Assembly: GCA_964016875.1 (NCBI GenBank)
Contig: OZ024735.1
Location: forward strand, 8,355,338-8,419,337
DNA from: Fallopia convolvulus
Lineage: Eukaryota > Streptophyta > Magnoliopsida > Caryophyllales > Polygonaceae
Length of the DNA stretch: 64,000 nt
Reading direction: 5' to 3'
The position numbers and the translations under genes are program-made. Shown here in pieces: positions 55,066 through 64,000 of this stretch. Below the pieces are notes generated by a model. It saw only the letters and a list, made by a program, of their open reading frames with translations, was not told the DNA's origin and searched no databases. The number at the start of each line of letters is the position of its first letter. Position 1 is the first letter of the stretch.

Positions 55066-55937
55066 TGATGATGCACGAAATAGCGACGTGTCAACAGTGG
55101 ACACAGTACATGAGGTAAAAGAAACTGGTAGGTCCCCGAGGTCTTTTCCCAACGTTCTTTTCCATACCCATCCAAAAAAGCAAATTCCCTGCCCCCGCGA
55201 AACCTCAAGCCGCGGGAGCAAGGTCAAAACCTCGCGAAACTCACTAAGTAAAGGTGCTTAGATAACTCGCCACGAAATAACGAGGTCCTAACCTCGCGTA
55301 TTCAAAAACTGACATTCCCGCCCCGCTTAACCAGTCAAAAGCCACCTAACTCTCAACCAATGAGCCGCCACCTACGTCTCGACCAATTGAGTGGTCGAAA
55401 CTCAGGCATCCCACATCGAAAGTTGGCAAGAACCATGGTCCTCAAACGTCTATAAATAGAAGAAGATCTCGAAGGTTGCAAGAGGTCGAAAAACATCTTG
55501 AACTCAAGAACTATCTTGTTAGTTGAAGATCGACGTGTTGGAATCATCGTAAAGACCACGCTACAACCAAGAGAAGGTCCACAAAAAGACTTCAAGTCAC
55601 CCAAATAGACCTCGTCTCAAGCAAGATCTCGCTGGATGCTTCGCAAACTACAATCTCTGTGTAATTGCTTAAGTTTCCAATCTCGCTAGATAAACAACAA
55701 CTCTCATAGCTTGTAATAAGAAAAGATCTCGTTTAGTTTGTAAGCGACAATCTCGTTATAGCAAAGAGGTCTCGAACTTCGTTAGGCAGAGACATCGAAT
55801 CTTGTAAAAGGAAATCTGGGGCCTAATCCCGTGTTTGTAACCTCGTTTGGAAGTAATTAATAAAAGCAAGGGTTTGTCTCGTCGAATACATAATCTCGTT
55901 TCTTGTCTTTAGCATCAATTTATTTTGGGTTTCATCA
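55066..55937 (+). repeat. 5' LTR of the Tat element
   Basis: 872 bp, TGATGATGCACG to GGGTTTCATCA. It is related to 34001-34894 and has a TATA box at 55451-55458. Confidence 0.85.
55451..55458 (+). promoter_or_regulatory. TATA box of the Tat LTR
   Basis: TATAAATA, conserved with 34461-34468. Confidence 0.75.
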
Positions 55938-55938
55938 C

Positions 55939-55955
55939 TGGCGCCATCTGTCAGA
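55939..55955 (+). other. Primer-binding site of the Tat element
   Basis: TGGCGCCATCTGTCAGA follows the LTR by one base. This is the usual Tat-lineage primer region. Confidence 0.78.
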
Positions 55956-56012
55956 ACCTCTTCATCCTAAGTAGTTTCCCGACGAACAAAAACTTCGCTT
56001 TTAAATCTCAAA

Positions 56013-57092
56013 ATGGCTTGCCCAAACAACATGCCCGAGACCCCGACATGGGCTGGTGCAGAACCTCAAACAGGTTGGCCATATGGGGCAGCTCCAGAGT
56101 GGGCATACCCTAACCTGCAAAATCCGTACCCATTCCAGGGGTACCCCAACCAACCCGTAGCCTCCCACAACGCCTATCCATACCATGGATATGCACAAGG
56201 TGGTATCCCTCCTAACCCGCAACCTTACTCGGGATATGGACAATTTTAGCAAGGCTTCGCCCCTTCCCCCATCCATGGATATGGCCCGCCGCCGCTCGAG
56301 CGCGTTCCCATCCCTGGGCCAGGGCAACCCCATCCTGAGTATTTTCCTGAGTACGTCCCCGGACATGTGCCGGGGCACGAGGCATCAACCAACGGCTCGT
56401 CCACGAAAAGGCCACCCCGGGATCCTATACAGATCTCGAGGTCTCGCTATAGACGTTCCCGGTCGCAGCGTTCGGAGATGTCCGAAACCACGGGGAATGT
56501 GATGCCCATCCTGAGGTCACGCTAGCAACGCCGCCCCGCTGCAGGCGGTGGATTTTCACCCTTCATAGACGATTTCCAGAGCGCGCCGATGCCCAAGGGC
56601 TTCCATAGGCCATAGATGAGATTCTACGACGGGGTAGCGGATCCTGAGGAGCATGTGAAACACTTCACTGTTGGGATGAACGTCAACTCCTACAACAACG
56701 CGATCTTCTGTCGCGTTTTCCCGACCACCTTGGAAAAAGTCGCGATGACCTGGTTTATAAGTCTCAAGATCGGGTCTATATCCTCATTTTCCCAGCCGTG
56801 CGATGCATTCATCGCACATTTCAGTGGTTCAAGGAAGAGCAAGAAGAACATTGAAGATCTTCACGACATTGAGCTGGGGGAGGACGAGGCACTGGGCTTA
56901 TTTTTCACGAGGTTCACAACCGCGGTTGAGGAGATTGCGCCTGTCGATGAGGCATCGGCACGAGACACCCTCATGGGCAACCTATGTCACGGGCCATTCA
57001 AGAATTGTATTTTCCTGAAGTGTCTAGAGACATACGACAACTTGTGTGCCCGGATCACTGCCCAGGTGTATGCCGAGGACGTAACCAACTAG
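56013..57092 (+). pseudogene. Gag of the Tat element
   Basis: The N-terminal frame from ATG 56013 is rich in Pro, Tyr and Gly (repeated PYxGY-type motifs) and stops at 56249. After a broken Arg-rich stretch, the capsid core at 56616-57092 reads RFYDGVADPEEHVKHF, AMTWFISL and GEDEALGLFFTRF. This is the Tat gag pattern, where the capsid is followed by a flexible tail. It ends at TAG 57090-57092. Confidence 0.8.
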
Positions 57093-57491
57093 AACTCTCG
57101 GTCAAGGACCGACAAGGAGATCGCGGCCGAGGCTAAAGGAAAGGCGAAGGTGGGTGTGCCCACCGCCAAGGATGCGTATGTAACACAGACCCAGAACCTC
57201 GTGAACAACAACAACAACAATAACAAAAACAACAACAATAACAACACAAAGAGAAACAATGACGGCAGGGGTTGGAGCGGCTTCGGAGGAAAGCAGCGAG
57301 CTTACAGGGGAAAGGGCGGCCCTCTGTACAAACCAAAAGGCAACCCCGCCTCGGGGGCGAACAACGTGCCGCAGGGCCAAAACCAAGTGAGGGCCAACAA
57401 CATCGAACAAGACGCTCCTGAAAAGCAGGCACGATCTGGGCACGCCACGACACCTGATGGTTACATTCATACCATCTTCGACGGTCCCTAA
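57093..57491 (+). pseudogene. Asn-rich gag-protease linker of the Tat element
   Basis: A frame after the gag stop carries an AAC/AAT repeat coding for runs of Asn (57203-57260), then Gly/Arg/Lys-rich sequence (GGKQRAYRGKGG) and DGYIHTIFDGP before TAA. The basic part probably served as nucleocapsid. No CCHC zinc knuckle is visible, which is common in this lineage. Confidence 0.65.
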
Positions 57492-58160
57492 TTGGCAGGC
57501 TCGAGCCAATCAGAGCAAAAGAGGTACGCGAGGGCAAGCCACCATGAGCCCCAAGTGTTCAGCGTCACGCAATCCTCGAAGTCCCACGAGGGACTGGCAT
57601 TCACATCCGAGGACGCTGAGGGACTGCATATGCCGCACCCTGACCCTTTGGTGGTACACGTCCAGCTAGGCTCGAAGATGGAGAAACGAGTTCTGGTTGA
57701 CATGGGATCTTCCTTGGACATCATGTACTAACGTCCTTCTCAGGAGACGAGGTTGATGTGGCGGGCCTCATCGACCTTTGGATGACGTTGGGAGCGGGCT
57801 TGACGAGGCGAACTGAGATGGTAGAGTTCACCGTGGTGCGTTTGCCCTCGGTATATAACGCGATCATCGGGAGAGAGTCCCTGATGAAGTTTCAAGTTGT
57901 GGTGTCCATCTACCACCTAAAGATGAAGTTCCTAGTTGAAGGCGGAGTTGGCGTGGTCAAGGGCAACCTGGAGGAGGGTCGTGTTTGTTATGCAACATCC
58001 GCAAAACAGAGGTGTCTGGTGTTCGTAGTGGATGCTCTAAGGGTGCTGACCTCGAGGTCGAGATTTTACGGTCCCGACCTCGTAGGCCGAGAGAAGAGTC
58101 GTTGCTCCATTCGACGACAAGGTAGAGAAGCTCTACCTAGGCGAATGTCTCTCTAGGGAG
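57492..58160 (+). pseudogene. Protease of the Tat element
   Basis: VHVQLGSKMEKRVLVDMGSS corresponds to the active-site strand. The expected DTG reads DMG. A TAA at 57729-57731 and a shift follow, then YNAIIGRESLMKF, the conserved ILGR-like flap-distal motif. It is non-functional. Confidence 0.75.
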
Positions 58161-58295
58161 TCAACACTGGAGCTGGAGTCCTTGCTTGCTAGCTCCTGCG
58201 ATGTGTTCGCTAGGACTGCAAAAGAGCTCCATGGGGTCCCGCGAACTGTGGCCCAGCATTCCTTAAACGTCGACGACGCCACTCGTCCTGTGGTG

Positions 58296-59066
58296 TAGCG
58301 ACGGAGGAAGATGAATGAGGAAAGGGCGAGCGCTGCGAATACTGAGGTGGGAAAACTGCTGGCCGCGGGGTTTATCCGCGAGGTCCACTACCCCATGTGG
58401 CTATCTAACGTCGTGCTGGTAAAAAAGGCCAGTGGGAAGTGGCGCATGTGCGTAGATTTCAAAGAGCTGAACAAGGCCTGCCCAAAGGATAGTTACCCCT
58501 ACCATAATCGACGAGTTGGTCGACTCCACAGCTGGCCATGGGGTCTTGAGCTTCCTCGACGTGTATTCAGGTTACAATCAGGTCTTAATGAACCCGCGAG
58601 ATGAGGAGGAGACAACCTTCATCATGCATCGGGGGACCTATTGGTACAAGGTCATGCCTTTTGGTCTGAAGAATGCGGGAGCTATGTTCTAGCGGCTCGT
58701 GGACCAAATCTTCAAGAATTATCTAGGGAGGAATGTGTTGGCTTATGTCGACGATATCGTGGTCCGGAGAAAAACCCGAGAGGAACATTTGGTTGACCTC
58801 GCTGAGGTTTTTGCGACGCTTAGGCACAATAGTCTCATCCTCAACCCTGAAAAATGTGTGTTTGGCATGTCGTCTGGAAAGTTCATGGGGTTTATGATCA
58901 GTGCGCGGGGAATAGATGTGAACCCCTCCAAGATCGAATCAATTCTCTCAATGAGGTCACCCCGGTCTCGGACTGAGGTACAACGACTTAACGACGTTGT
59001 AAACTATCTAGGGAGATTCTGCTCTCGTTTGGCAGACAGGTCGCTGCCCTTCTTCGGGGCCTTGTA
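58296..59066 (+). pseudogene. Reverse transcriptase of the Tat element
   Basis: A TAG at 58297-58299 precedes a frame with KLLAAGFIREVHYP, KKASGKWRMCVDFKELNKACPKD, a frameshift near 58500, the SGYNQ and MPFGLKNAG regions in other frames, a TAG at 58690, then AYVDDIVV (YVDD at 58744-58755) and the RT thumb to TAA at 59065-59067. The KACPKD and FGLKNAG motifs are typical of Tat. Confidence 0.83.
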
Positions 59067-60022
59067 AAAAAACAAAAAGTTTGTCTGGGACGAGGAGTTA
59101 GATCTTCCTTTCTCTGGGATAAAGGCATTTCTGTCGAAGCTCCTACGTTTTCACCCCCGAAAGTGGGCGAAGATTTGCAATTATACATGGCTGTGATTCC
59201 GGAGAGAGTCAGCGTGGTGTTGACAAGGGAGGCAATGTACCCCTTCTATTTCGTCAATCGTGTACTTCAGCCTACGGAGCAGGGATACTCCCTGGCAGAA
59301 AAAATGGATTTGGTTGTGGTTACAACAGCGAGGCGTCTGTGCCCTTACTTTCATGCCCATCCAATCCAAGTCCTTTATAATCTCCCTCTCCGGCAGATCC
59401 TCCACCAGTCCGCCCTCTCTGGGCGGATGACAAAGTGGGCGGTCGATCTCTTCGAGTTCAACATCAGCTACCTGCCAAGAACCGCGATGAAGGGGCAGGC
59501 CCTCGCCGACTTCATGGTGGAAGTAACATTCCCTGAAACTGATGAAAGCGCGGAGGAGTGGAAGGTCTTCGTTGACGGCTCGCGATGTGATGCCGGAGGC
59601 GGGGCTGGCGTATTCCTTGTCGGTCCCTCAATCGAGACGGAGTATGCCCTCAACTTCGTCTTCGATGCCATAACGAGGCAAAATATGAGGCCATGATCGC
59701 CGGGATAGAGATGGCGTTGCTCAGTGGGGCTCGCAAAATCAGGGTGTACACAGACTCCGAGTTGGTGGCACGACAGCTGAGTGGACAGTATGAGTCCAAA
59801 ACAGGGTTCTTGCTCGCATATCGGGAGAAGGTTAAAGCCTTGGTGTCCTGTCTAGAAACGTTTGCAGTGGAATCCATTCCGCGCGCTGAAAACACGAAGG
59901 CAGACGACCTCGTAAGGCTGGGGTCGACTCTTCCATTAAAGGTGGGCAATCGCGTGATGGTCGAAAGAAAGCTTTCGCGGAGCGTGACAAGCGGGGTTTT
60001 CTCCGTCAGGCTCGAAGATTAG
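59067..60022 (+). pseudogene. Dual RNase H of the Tat element
   Basis: The first RNase H (AVIPERVSVVLTREA, YSLAEKMDLVVV) has lost its catalytic residues, as is usual when a second copy exists. The second begins EWKVFVDGSR at about 59560, with Asp in the right place. It continues after a frame change with YTDSELVARQLSGQY and AENTKADDLVRLGS. A second, archaeal/plant-like RNase H is a hallmark of the Tat lineage. Confidence 0.8.
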
Positions 60023-60043
60023 ATGGCCCCCATCTTTTGATAT

Positions 60044-61137
60044 GTGGAAAGCGGGATTCTTCTTGAGGATCCCCCAGAGGCCAGAAAACTCAAGATCCAA
60101 GTGGCTCGCTCCTGCATTGTTGGAGGGCGACTTTATCGTCGGGGCTTCGCGGATCCCAATTTGTTGTGCGTGCCAAACGAGGCCAAAGAGCACATCTTGT
60201 TTGATGCGCATGAGTGGGTATGTGGCGGCCACCTCGGGTGGCGCGCCTTGTCACACAAAATCGTCCGCTTGGGGTATTTTTGGCCCACCCACAGACAAGA
60301 CGCGAGGAATCATGTCTAGAACTGCGATGGGTGCCAGAGGAACGCCAACATCCAACATGCCCCAGCCTCCACTTTGCACTCGATCCATGTACCCTGTCCG
60401 TTCGCAATGTGGGGGATGGATATTTTAGGACCCTTCCCCAAGGCCGCGGGGCAGGTGCAATACATTCTGGTCATCATTGACTATTTCACGAAGTGGGTCG
60501 AGACAGAGGCATTGGCAAAGATCATGGGAGCAAAGGTCTGCTCTTTTCTCTAGAAAACCTCATGTGTCGCTTCGGAGTCCCTATGATCATCATGACGGAC
60601 CACGGTCCCCAGTTCGACTGGGAGGAAACCCGAACCTTTTGCTCCAAGTTGGGCAAAACGCTCAAGTTTTCCTCAGTGGCCCATCCCCAATCGAACAGCC
60701 AAGTAGAGAACGTAAACGCCTGGATCCTGCCTGATCTTAAGAAGCGGCTAGGCACCGCACAAGGTCGCAGGGAGGAGCTTCTTCCCCTCGTCCTATGTAC
60801 ATATCGGACAACTGCACGCCACGCCACGGGGGAAACTCCCTTCGCTTTGACCTACGGGGTAGACGCGCTGGTTCTGGTCGAGACCTTGGTCCCTTCAGCA
60901 AGGGTTTTCAATTTTGACGAAAAAGAAAACGAGGCTACTCTCAAAGTGGAGTTACAATTCAGGGATGAACTTCGCGAGGTCACGGCATTGCGCTCCATGG
61001 AGTACAAGCGACGTGTCGCAGTGTACCACGACAAGAGGGTTAGACCCCGGGTTTTAATCTCGGGAAATCTCGTTTTGAGGCGCACCGATGGAGGGAAGCT
61101 AGGCCCTAACTGGGAGGGACCATATCTCCTTGGATAA
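60044..61137 (+). pseudogene. Integrase of the Tat element
   Basis: The zinc region has HEWVCGGHLG and, after a TAG at 60316, NCDGCQ. The core includes the first Asp in GMDILGPF (60419), the second in MTDHGPQF (60598-60600) and the Glu in SQVENVNAW (60706-60708), with 35 residues between the last two. Frame changes occur between the first and second. The C-terminal part has LVLRRTDGGKLGPNWEGPY before TAA at 61135-61137. It is dead but well preserved. Confidence 0.83.
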
Positions 61138-61319
61138 GAGGTCGCGCTCGGCGCCTTCAAGTTAAAAGATAGCGAGAGGCGCGCCCTAAGTAAAATTGGA
61201 ATGTGGCTCGGCTCAAAAAGTATTATGCGTGAATTTTCTAAATTTTCGTTGTCACCACATTCTATGAATAAAAAAGTGACGATTCGTTCAAATCATTGCC
61301 TCAATTGGAACATCCGCCA

Positions 61320-61415
61320 ACCACCCCCAGCTTCGTGCTTGGGGTTGGAAAACCTCACCCCAAGTTTCGCTCTTGGGGTTGGAAAACCTCACCCCAAGCG
61401 CGAAGCTTGGGGTTG
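61320..61415. repeat. GC-rich direct and inverted repeats with CTTGGGGTTGG
   Basis: Three copies of CTTGGGGTTGG(A/G) alternate with ACCCCAAG, so the segment can fold into hairpins. It is shared with 48298-48520. Confidence 0.8.
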
Positions 61416-61424
61416 AGAACAATC

Positions 61425-61915
61425 AATGCGTGATCCGAGTGAGGCTCGAGATTGTTGCATACAATAAAAACATTCAATGCACGATCCAAGCGAGGTTCCA
61501 GATCGTCACATACAATTAAAAATAATAAATGTGTGATCCGAGCGAGGCTCGGGATCGTTGCATACAATCAAAAACAATCAATGCGCGATCCGAGCGAGGC
61601 TCGGGATCGTTGCATACAATCAAAAACAATCAATGCGCGATCCGAGCGAGGCTCGAGATCATTGCAAACAATCAATGCGCGATCCGAGCCAGGCTCGGGA
61701 TCATTGCATACGATCAAAACCAATCAATGCGCAATCCGATCAAGGCTCGAGATTTTTGCATACGATCTAAAACAATCAATGCGCGATCTGAACGAGGCTC
61801 GGGATCATTGCATACAATCAAAAACAATCAATGCGCGATCCGAGCGAGGCTCGGGATCGTTGCATACAATCGAAAATAATCAATGTGTGATCCGAGCGAG
61901 GCTCGGGATCGCCAC
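61425..61915. repeat. Tandem array of 52-bp dyad units
   Basis: About nine to ten units follow the pattern CAATGCGCGATCCGAGCGAG then GCTCGGGATCGTTGCATACA. Units at 61579 and 61631 are 52 bp apart; one unit near 61672 is shorter. Each unit has a near-perfect inverted repeat GATC(C)CGAGC/GCTCGGGATC. Confidence 0.9.
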
Positions 61916-62539
61916 ACTTAAAGTCAATAATCGACCCGATTTGGCCCGAGTAGTCTGCAAGCTTTGTAGCACTCGCGCCTTGGGGTTGGATCAGGATAGA
62001 ATGGGCCTTTGCCCTTGGAACCTTTAAACCCTCAAAAAGCGCGTAATATAAACCATAAACAAGGATAAAGAGGAAAATGCATAAAATAAGGCCATGAGGG
62101 CCAAAATGTTATATTACAAGCCCTAGCAGGGCTACCACTGTTCCAACCACAAAAACTATTACAAAAAAACCCTTCATTCATTTGGCTTGTCAACAGGAGG
62201 GGCCATGGGGAACTGGCGGAGGGGCGAGGCCTCAACAACTTCAAGCTCAACGGTGGGGTTGGCCAGGCAGGGTTCAAATTTTCCTGGACCGAGAGATCTG
62301 CGGCAGGAGGTTCATTCTCGCTCAATACGACCCTGTCTTCATCATCGAAGAAAAATTCACATTCTCCCTCGAGATCCTCTTCGGTCTCCCCCGTGGTCAG
62401 CGCGTAGTTAGGGATGAAAAAGACGATGCGAGGATCAATGTGTTGATACTTCGCGATCGCTTGTCTCGCCCCTGCGCGGATAGCATGTCACTATATCCCC
62501 TCTATGGCGCTCAATGAATCTTCCTTGTATGCAGATGAC
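61916..62539. other. Tat 3' region between array and antisense frame
   Basis: No clear domain in either strand. Short minus-strand frames (for example 62032-62325) might be the degraded end of the antisense gene. Confidence 0.4.
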
Positions 62540-63537
62540 TCAACTTATTTAGGCCCTGCAGCCATAACCTCCTCGTTGAGCTCTTTGATGCGGTTTTGCA
62601 GGCTGCTATTCTCCTCCTCCACCTTCTCGAGGCCTGACTCTTTTTCCTTTGAGTACTTACGCTCCTCGGAGAGTTTAGCCTGCAAATCCTCGATCGAGGC
62701 CTGTAGGCCTTCGACCGAGGTCATTTCCTATTCAGCCTCCCTAGCCTCATCCTTAGCACAAACTTCTGCGGCACAGGCCCGCCTCTCAGCATCCGCGAGG
62801 GCCTTCTCCTTCTTGGCACACTCCTCCATGCTGGCCTTGAGCCTCTCCTCCATCTTGTCCATCTTCTTATGGAGAAGGTTGATGCGGCTGCAATTGTAAT
62901 TCTCGAAGAAGTTGTGCTGAAAAATCAAAAATATGTCAGGAAAGAACAAGCAAGAAAGGCCAGGGCGAGGCTTACAAAGAAAAACAAAACACACAATCGC
63001 CGAGTAGCAGAGGGCCTCGTCAGCAAGAGCGGCTTCGGAGAGATTGTTCGCACACGCCATCTCCTCCTTGAAATCTTCCCTGTTTCAATTCTTGAGCGCA
63101 CCCCTGGACGGGCTGGGACAGTGGAACTTCGCAGCTAGCGGGCCAGACGCGGAAAGCATCCGCCCCTCGAGGCTGGAACTCGGAATGAGTTCCCTCCATG
63201 AGGAGTTACGTTGGCCATCCGCCTTGTGTTTCTTCTTCTTCTTCTCTCTTCTGGGCGCCGCCGCCGTCTCTTTCCACTTAGAGCCGACCCCATCGTCGCC
63301 CCGCTGAGGAACCTTGGAGGACGCCCTGCCGGCGTCCCCCTTAGAGGAGGCCGTTTCAGCAATTTGCACCCCTACGGAGGCTGTAGGGGCTTGGACCTTC
63401 GCGGCCACAGAAGTTTGCGTGGTGGGCCCCGCAGGTTTCTTCCCCTTCGCCCTTCGGACCAAGTCCTCCAAAAGAGTCACTAAAAAGAAAAAGAAGCGAG
63501 GAGTTAGTAAAAGAAAAGAGAATAAGGCAGCAAACAA
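62540..63537 (-). pseudogene. Antisense coiled-coil frame of the Tat element
   Basis: Two minus-strand frames follow one another. The first, 63085-63537, has a Lys-rich, nuclear-localisation-like segment (REKKKKKHKAD) and a Ser/Ala/Thr-rich part. The second, 62728-63060, ends in a strong heptad region (KMDKMEERLKASMEECAKKE). After a TAG at 62728-62730 the same coil continues (EDLQAKLSEERKYSKEKE, LQNRIKELNEEV) to about 62540. Additional antisense frames between pol and the 3' LTR are known in Tat elements and are thought to come from host or transposon genes. I do not recognise this product. The stop shows it is no longer intact. Confidence 0.6.
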
Positions 63538-63548
63538 TCTAAAATCAA

Positions 63549-63800
63549 AACGCGAGGTCCGAGCGAGGCTCGAAGCCTTGCAAACAACCTAAGTTCGAAA
63601 CGCGAGGTCCGAACAACACTCGGATTGTTGCAAACAATCCAAGTTCAAAGCGCGAGATCCGAGCAAGGCTCGGATCTTTGCAAAAAATCTAAAGTGCAAA
63701 ACGCGAAGTCCAAGCGAGGCTCGGATTTTCGCAAGAAATCTAAGTTCAAGACGCAAGAGACGAGCAAGTCTCGAACCATCAAAAACAGTGTAAGTTCGAA
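63549..63800. repeat. Second tandem array, about 50-bp dyad units
   Basis: About five units begin at 63551, 63601, 63651, 63702 and about 63752, with CGCGAGGTCCGAGCGAGGCT-like cores and a TTGCAAACAA-type spacer. It is related to but distinct from the array at 61425-61915. Confidence 0.88.
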
Positions 63801-64000
63801 GATAAAAAACCAAGAAAACAAGGCAAACAAATACCTTATGTACCCTCGCGGTTCGGGAAAGGAAGACTCAGACCCGCTCGCTCAAGGCAATCCTTCACCA
63901 AATATTGTTTGTAAGGTTCCGTGCGCAGTGTCACGAATCGTTTTTTTGTGTCGGTGACATCCCGCGACTCCTTAGGCCGTCGGAAATTGTCCGGTGCCGA

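Larger units (their letters stand above)
55066..64000 (+). mobile_element. Decayed Tat-lineage gypsy element (runs off the right edge)
   Basis: A 5' LTR (55066-55937), a GGCGCCATCTGTC primer-binding site, gag, protease, RT, dual RNase H and integrase on the plus strand are followed by tandem arrays and an antisense frame. The second RNase H, the long 3' region and the antisense frame are features of the Tat/Retand group. Stops and shifts are frequent in every domain. The 3' LTR lies beyond the window. The element inserted into the Athila-like element at 55065. Confidence 0.88.

Noticed and set aside
61425..61915. The 52-bp array as a CRISPR array.
   Set aside because: The spacers are themselves repeated, the genome is a plant and the units lie in a Tat 3' region.
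62917..62975. A 59-bp intron (GTAAG to TTTTTCAG) in the antisense frame.
   Set aside because: The frame is open without splicing and 59 bp is shorter than usual plant introns.

Overview
The window is nuclear DNA from a flowering plant, most likely a eudicot. It is dominated by plant LTR retrotransposons (Ty3/gypsy), LINEs and DNA transposons. It also holds one spliced gene with short U-rich introns and AT-rich spacers. I see no rRNA, tRNA, CRISPR or bacterial-type operon.

Positions 1-25140 are a tandem array of one large LTR retrotransposon family on the minus strand. Two 3004-bp LTRs (13798-16801 and 22137-25140) flank a 5335-bp internal region that is almost non-coding. A second copy of that internal region (1-3764 plus 12648-13797) runs off the left edge. 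The repeat period is exactly 8339 bp. The left internal copy is split by a complete 8878-bp gypsy element (3765-12642, minus) with an open 1819-codon gag-pol, equal 1177-bp LTRs and a CTTTA target-site duplication. The right copy preserves the unoccupied site at 20982-20986.

Positions 25141-33690 are a gene island. It starts with a broken fragment of a small membrane-protein gene and a 5'-truncated LINE (to 27257). A five-exon gene for a probably plastid-targeted RRM protein follows (28477-30885, plus). Next is a 2.1-kb long-TIR transposon (31582-33685) that fused fragments of a PB1-domain gene and an LEA2-type membrane-protein gene, in the manner of a Pack-MULE. A 378-bp hAT-type element sits inside its left TIR.

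Positions 34001-48297 are nested retroelements. A Tat-like LTR at 34001-34894 is followed by a decayed gypsy element related to the intact one (about 34960-48297, plus). That element carries two clean insertions: a 2781-bp short LTR element whose frame has arginine/serine/proline repeats (36054-38834), and a 3413-bp element with 1539-bp LTRs but only 335 bp between them (41208-44620).

Positions 48298-64000 hold old LINE endonuclease remains, two oppositely oriented LTRs forming a palindrome near 52045, and a minus-strand LTR with the 3' part of the same family as the 41208 element. From 55066 to the right edge runs a decayed Tat-lineage gypsy element with LTR, gag, protease, RT, two RNase H modules and integrase. 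Its 3' region has an antisense coiled-coil frame between two tandem-repeat arrays.

Only the RRM gene and the gag-pol at 4731-10190 look fully open. The rest is fragmentary, non-autonomous or pseudogenic. Family names come from motifs read by eye, not database searches.
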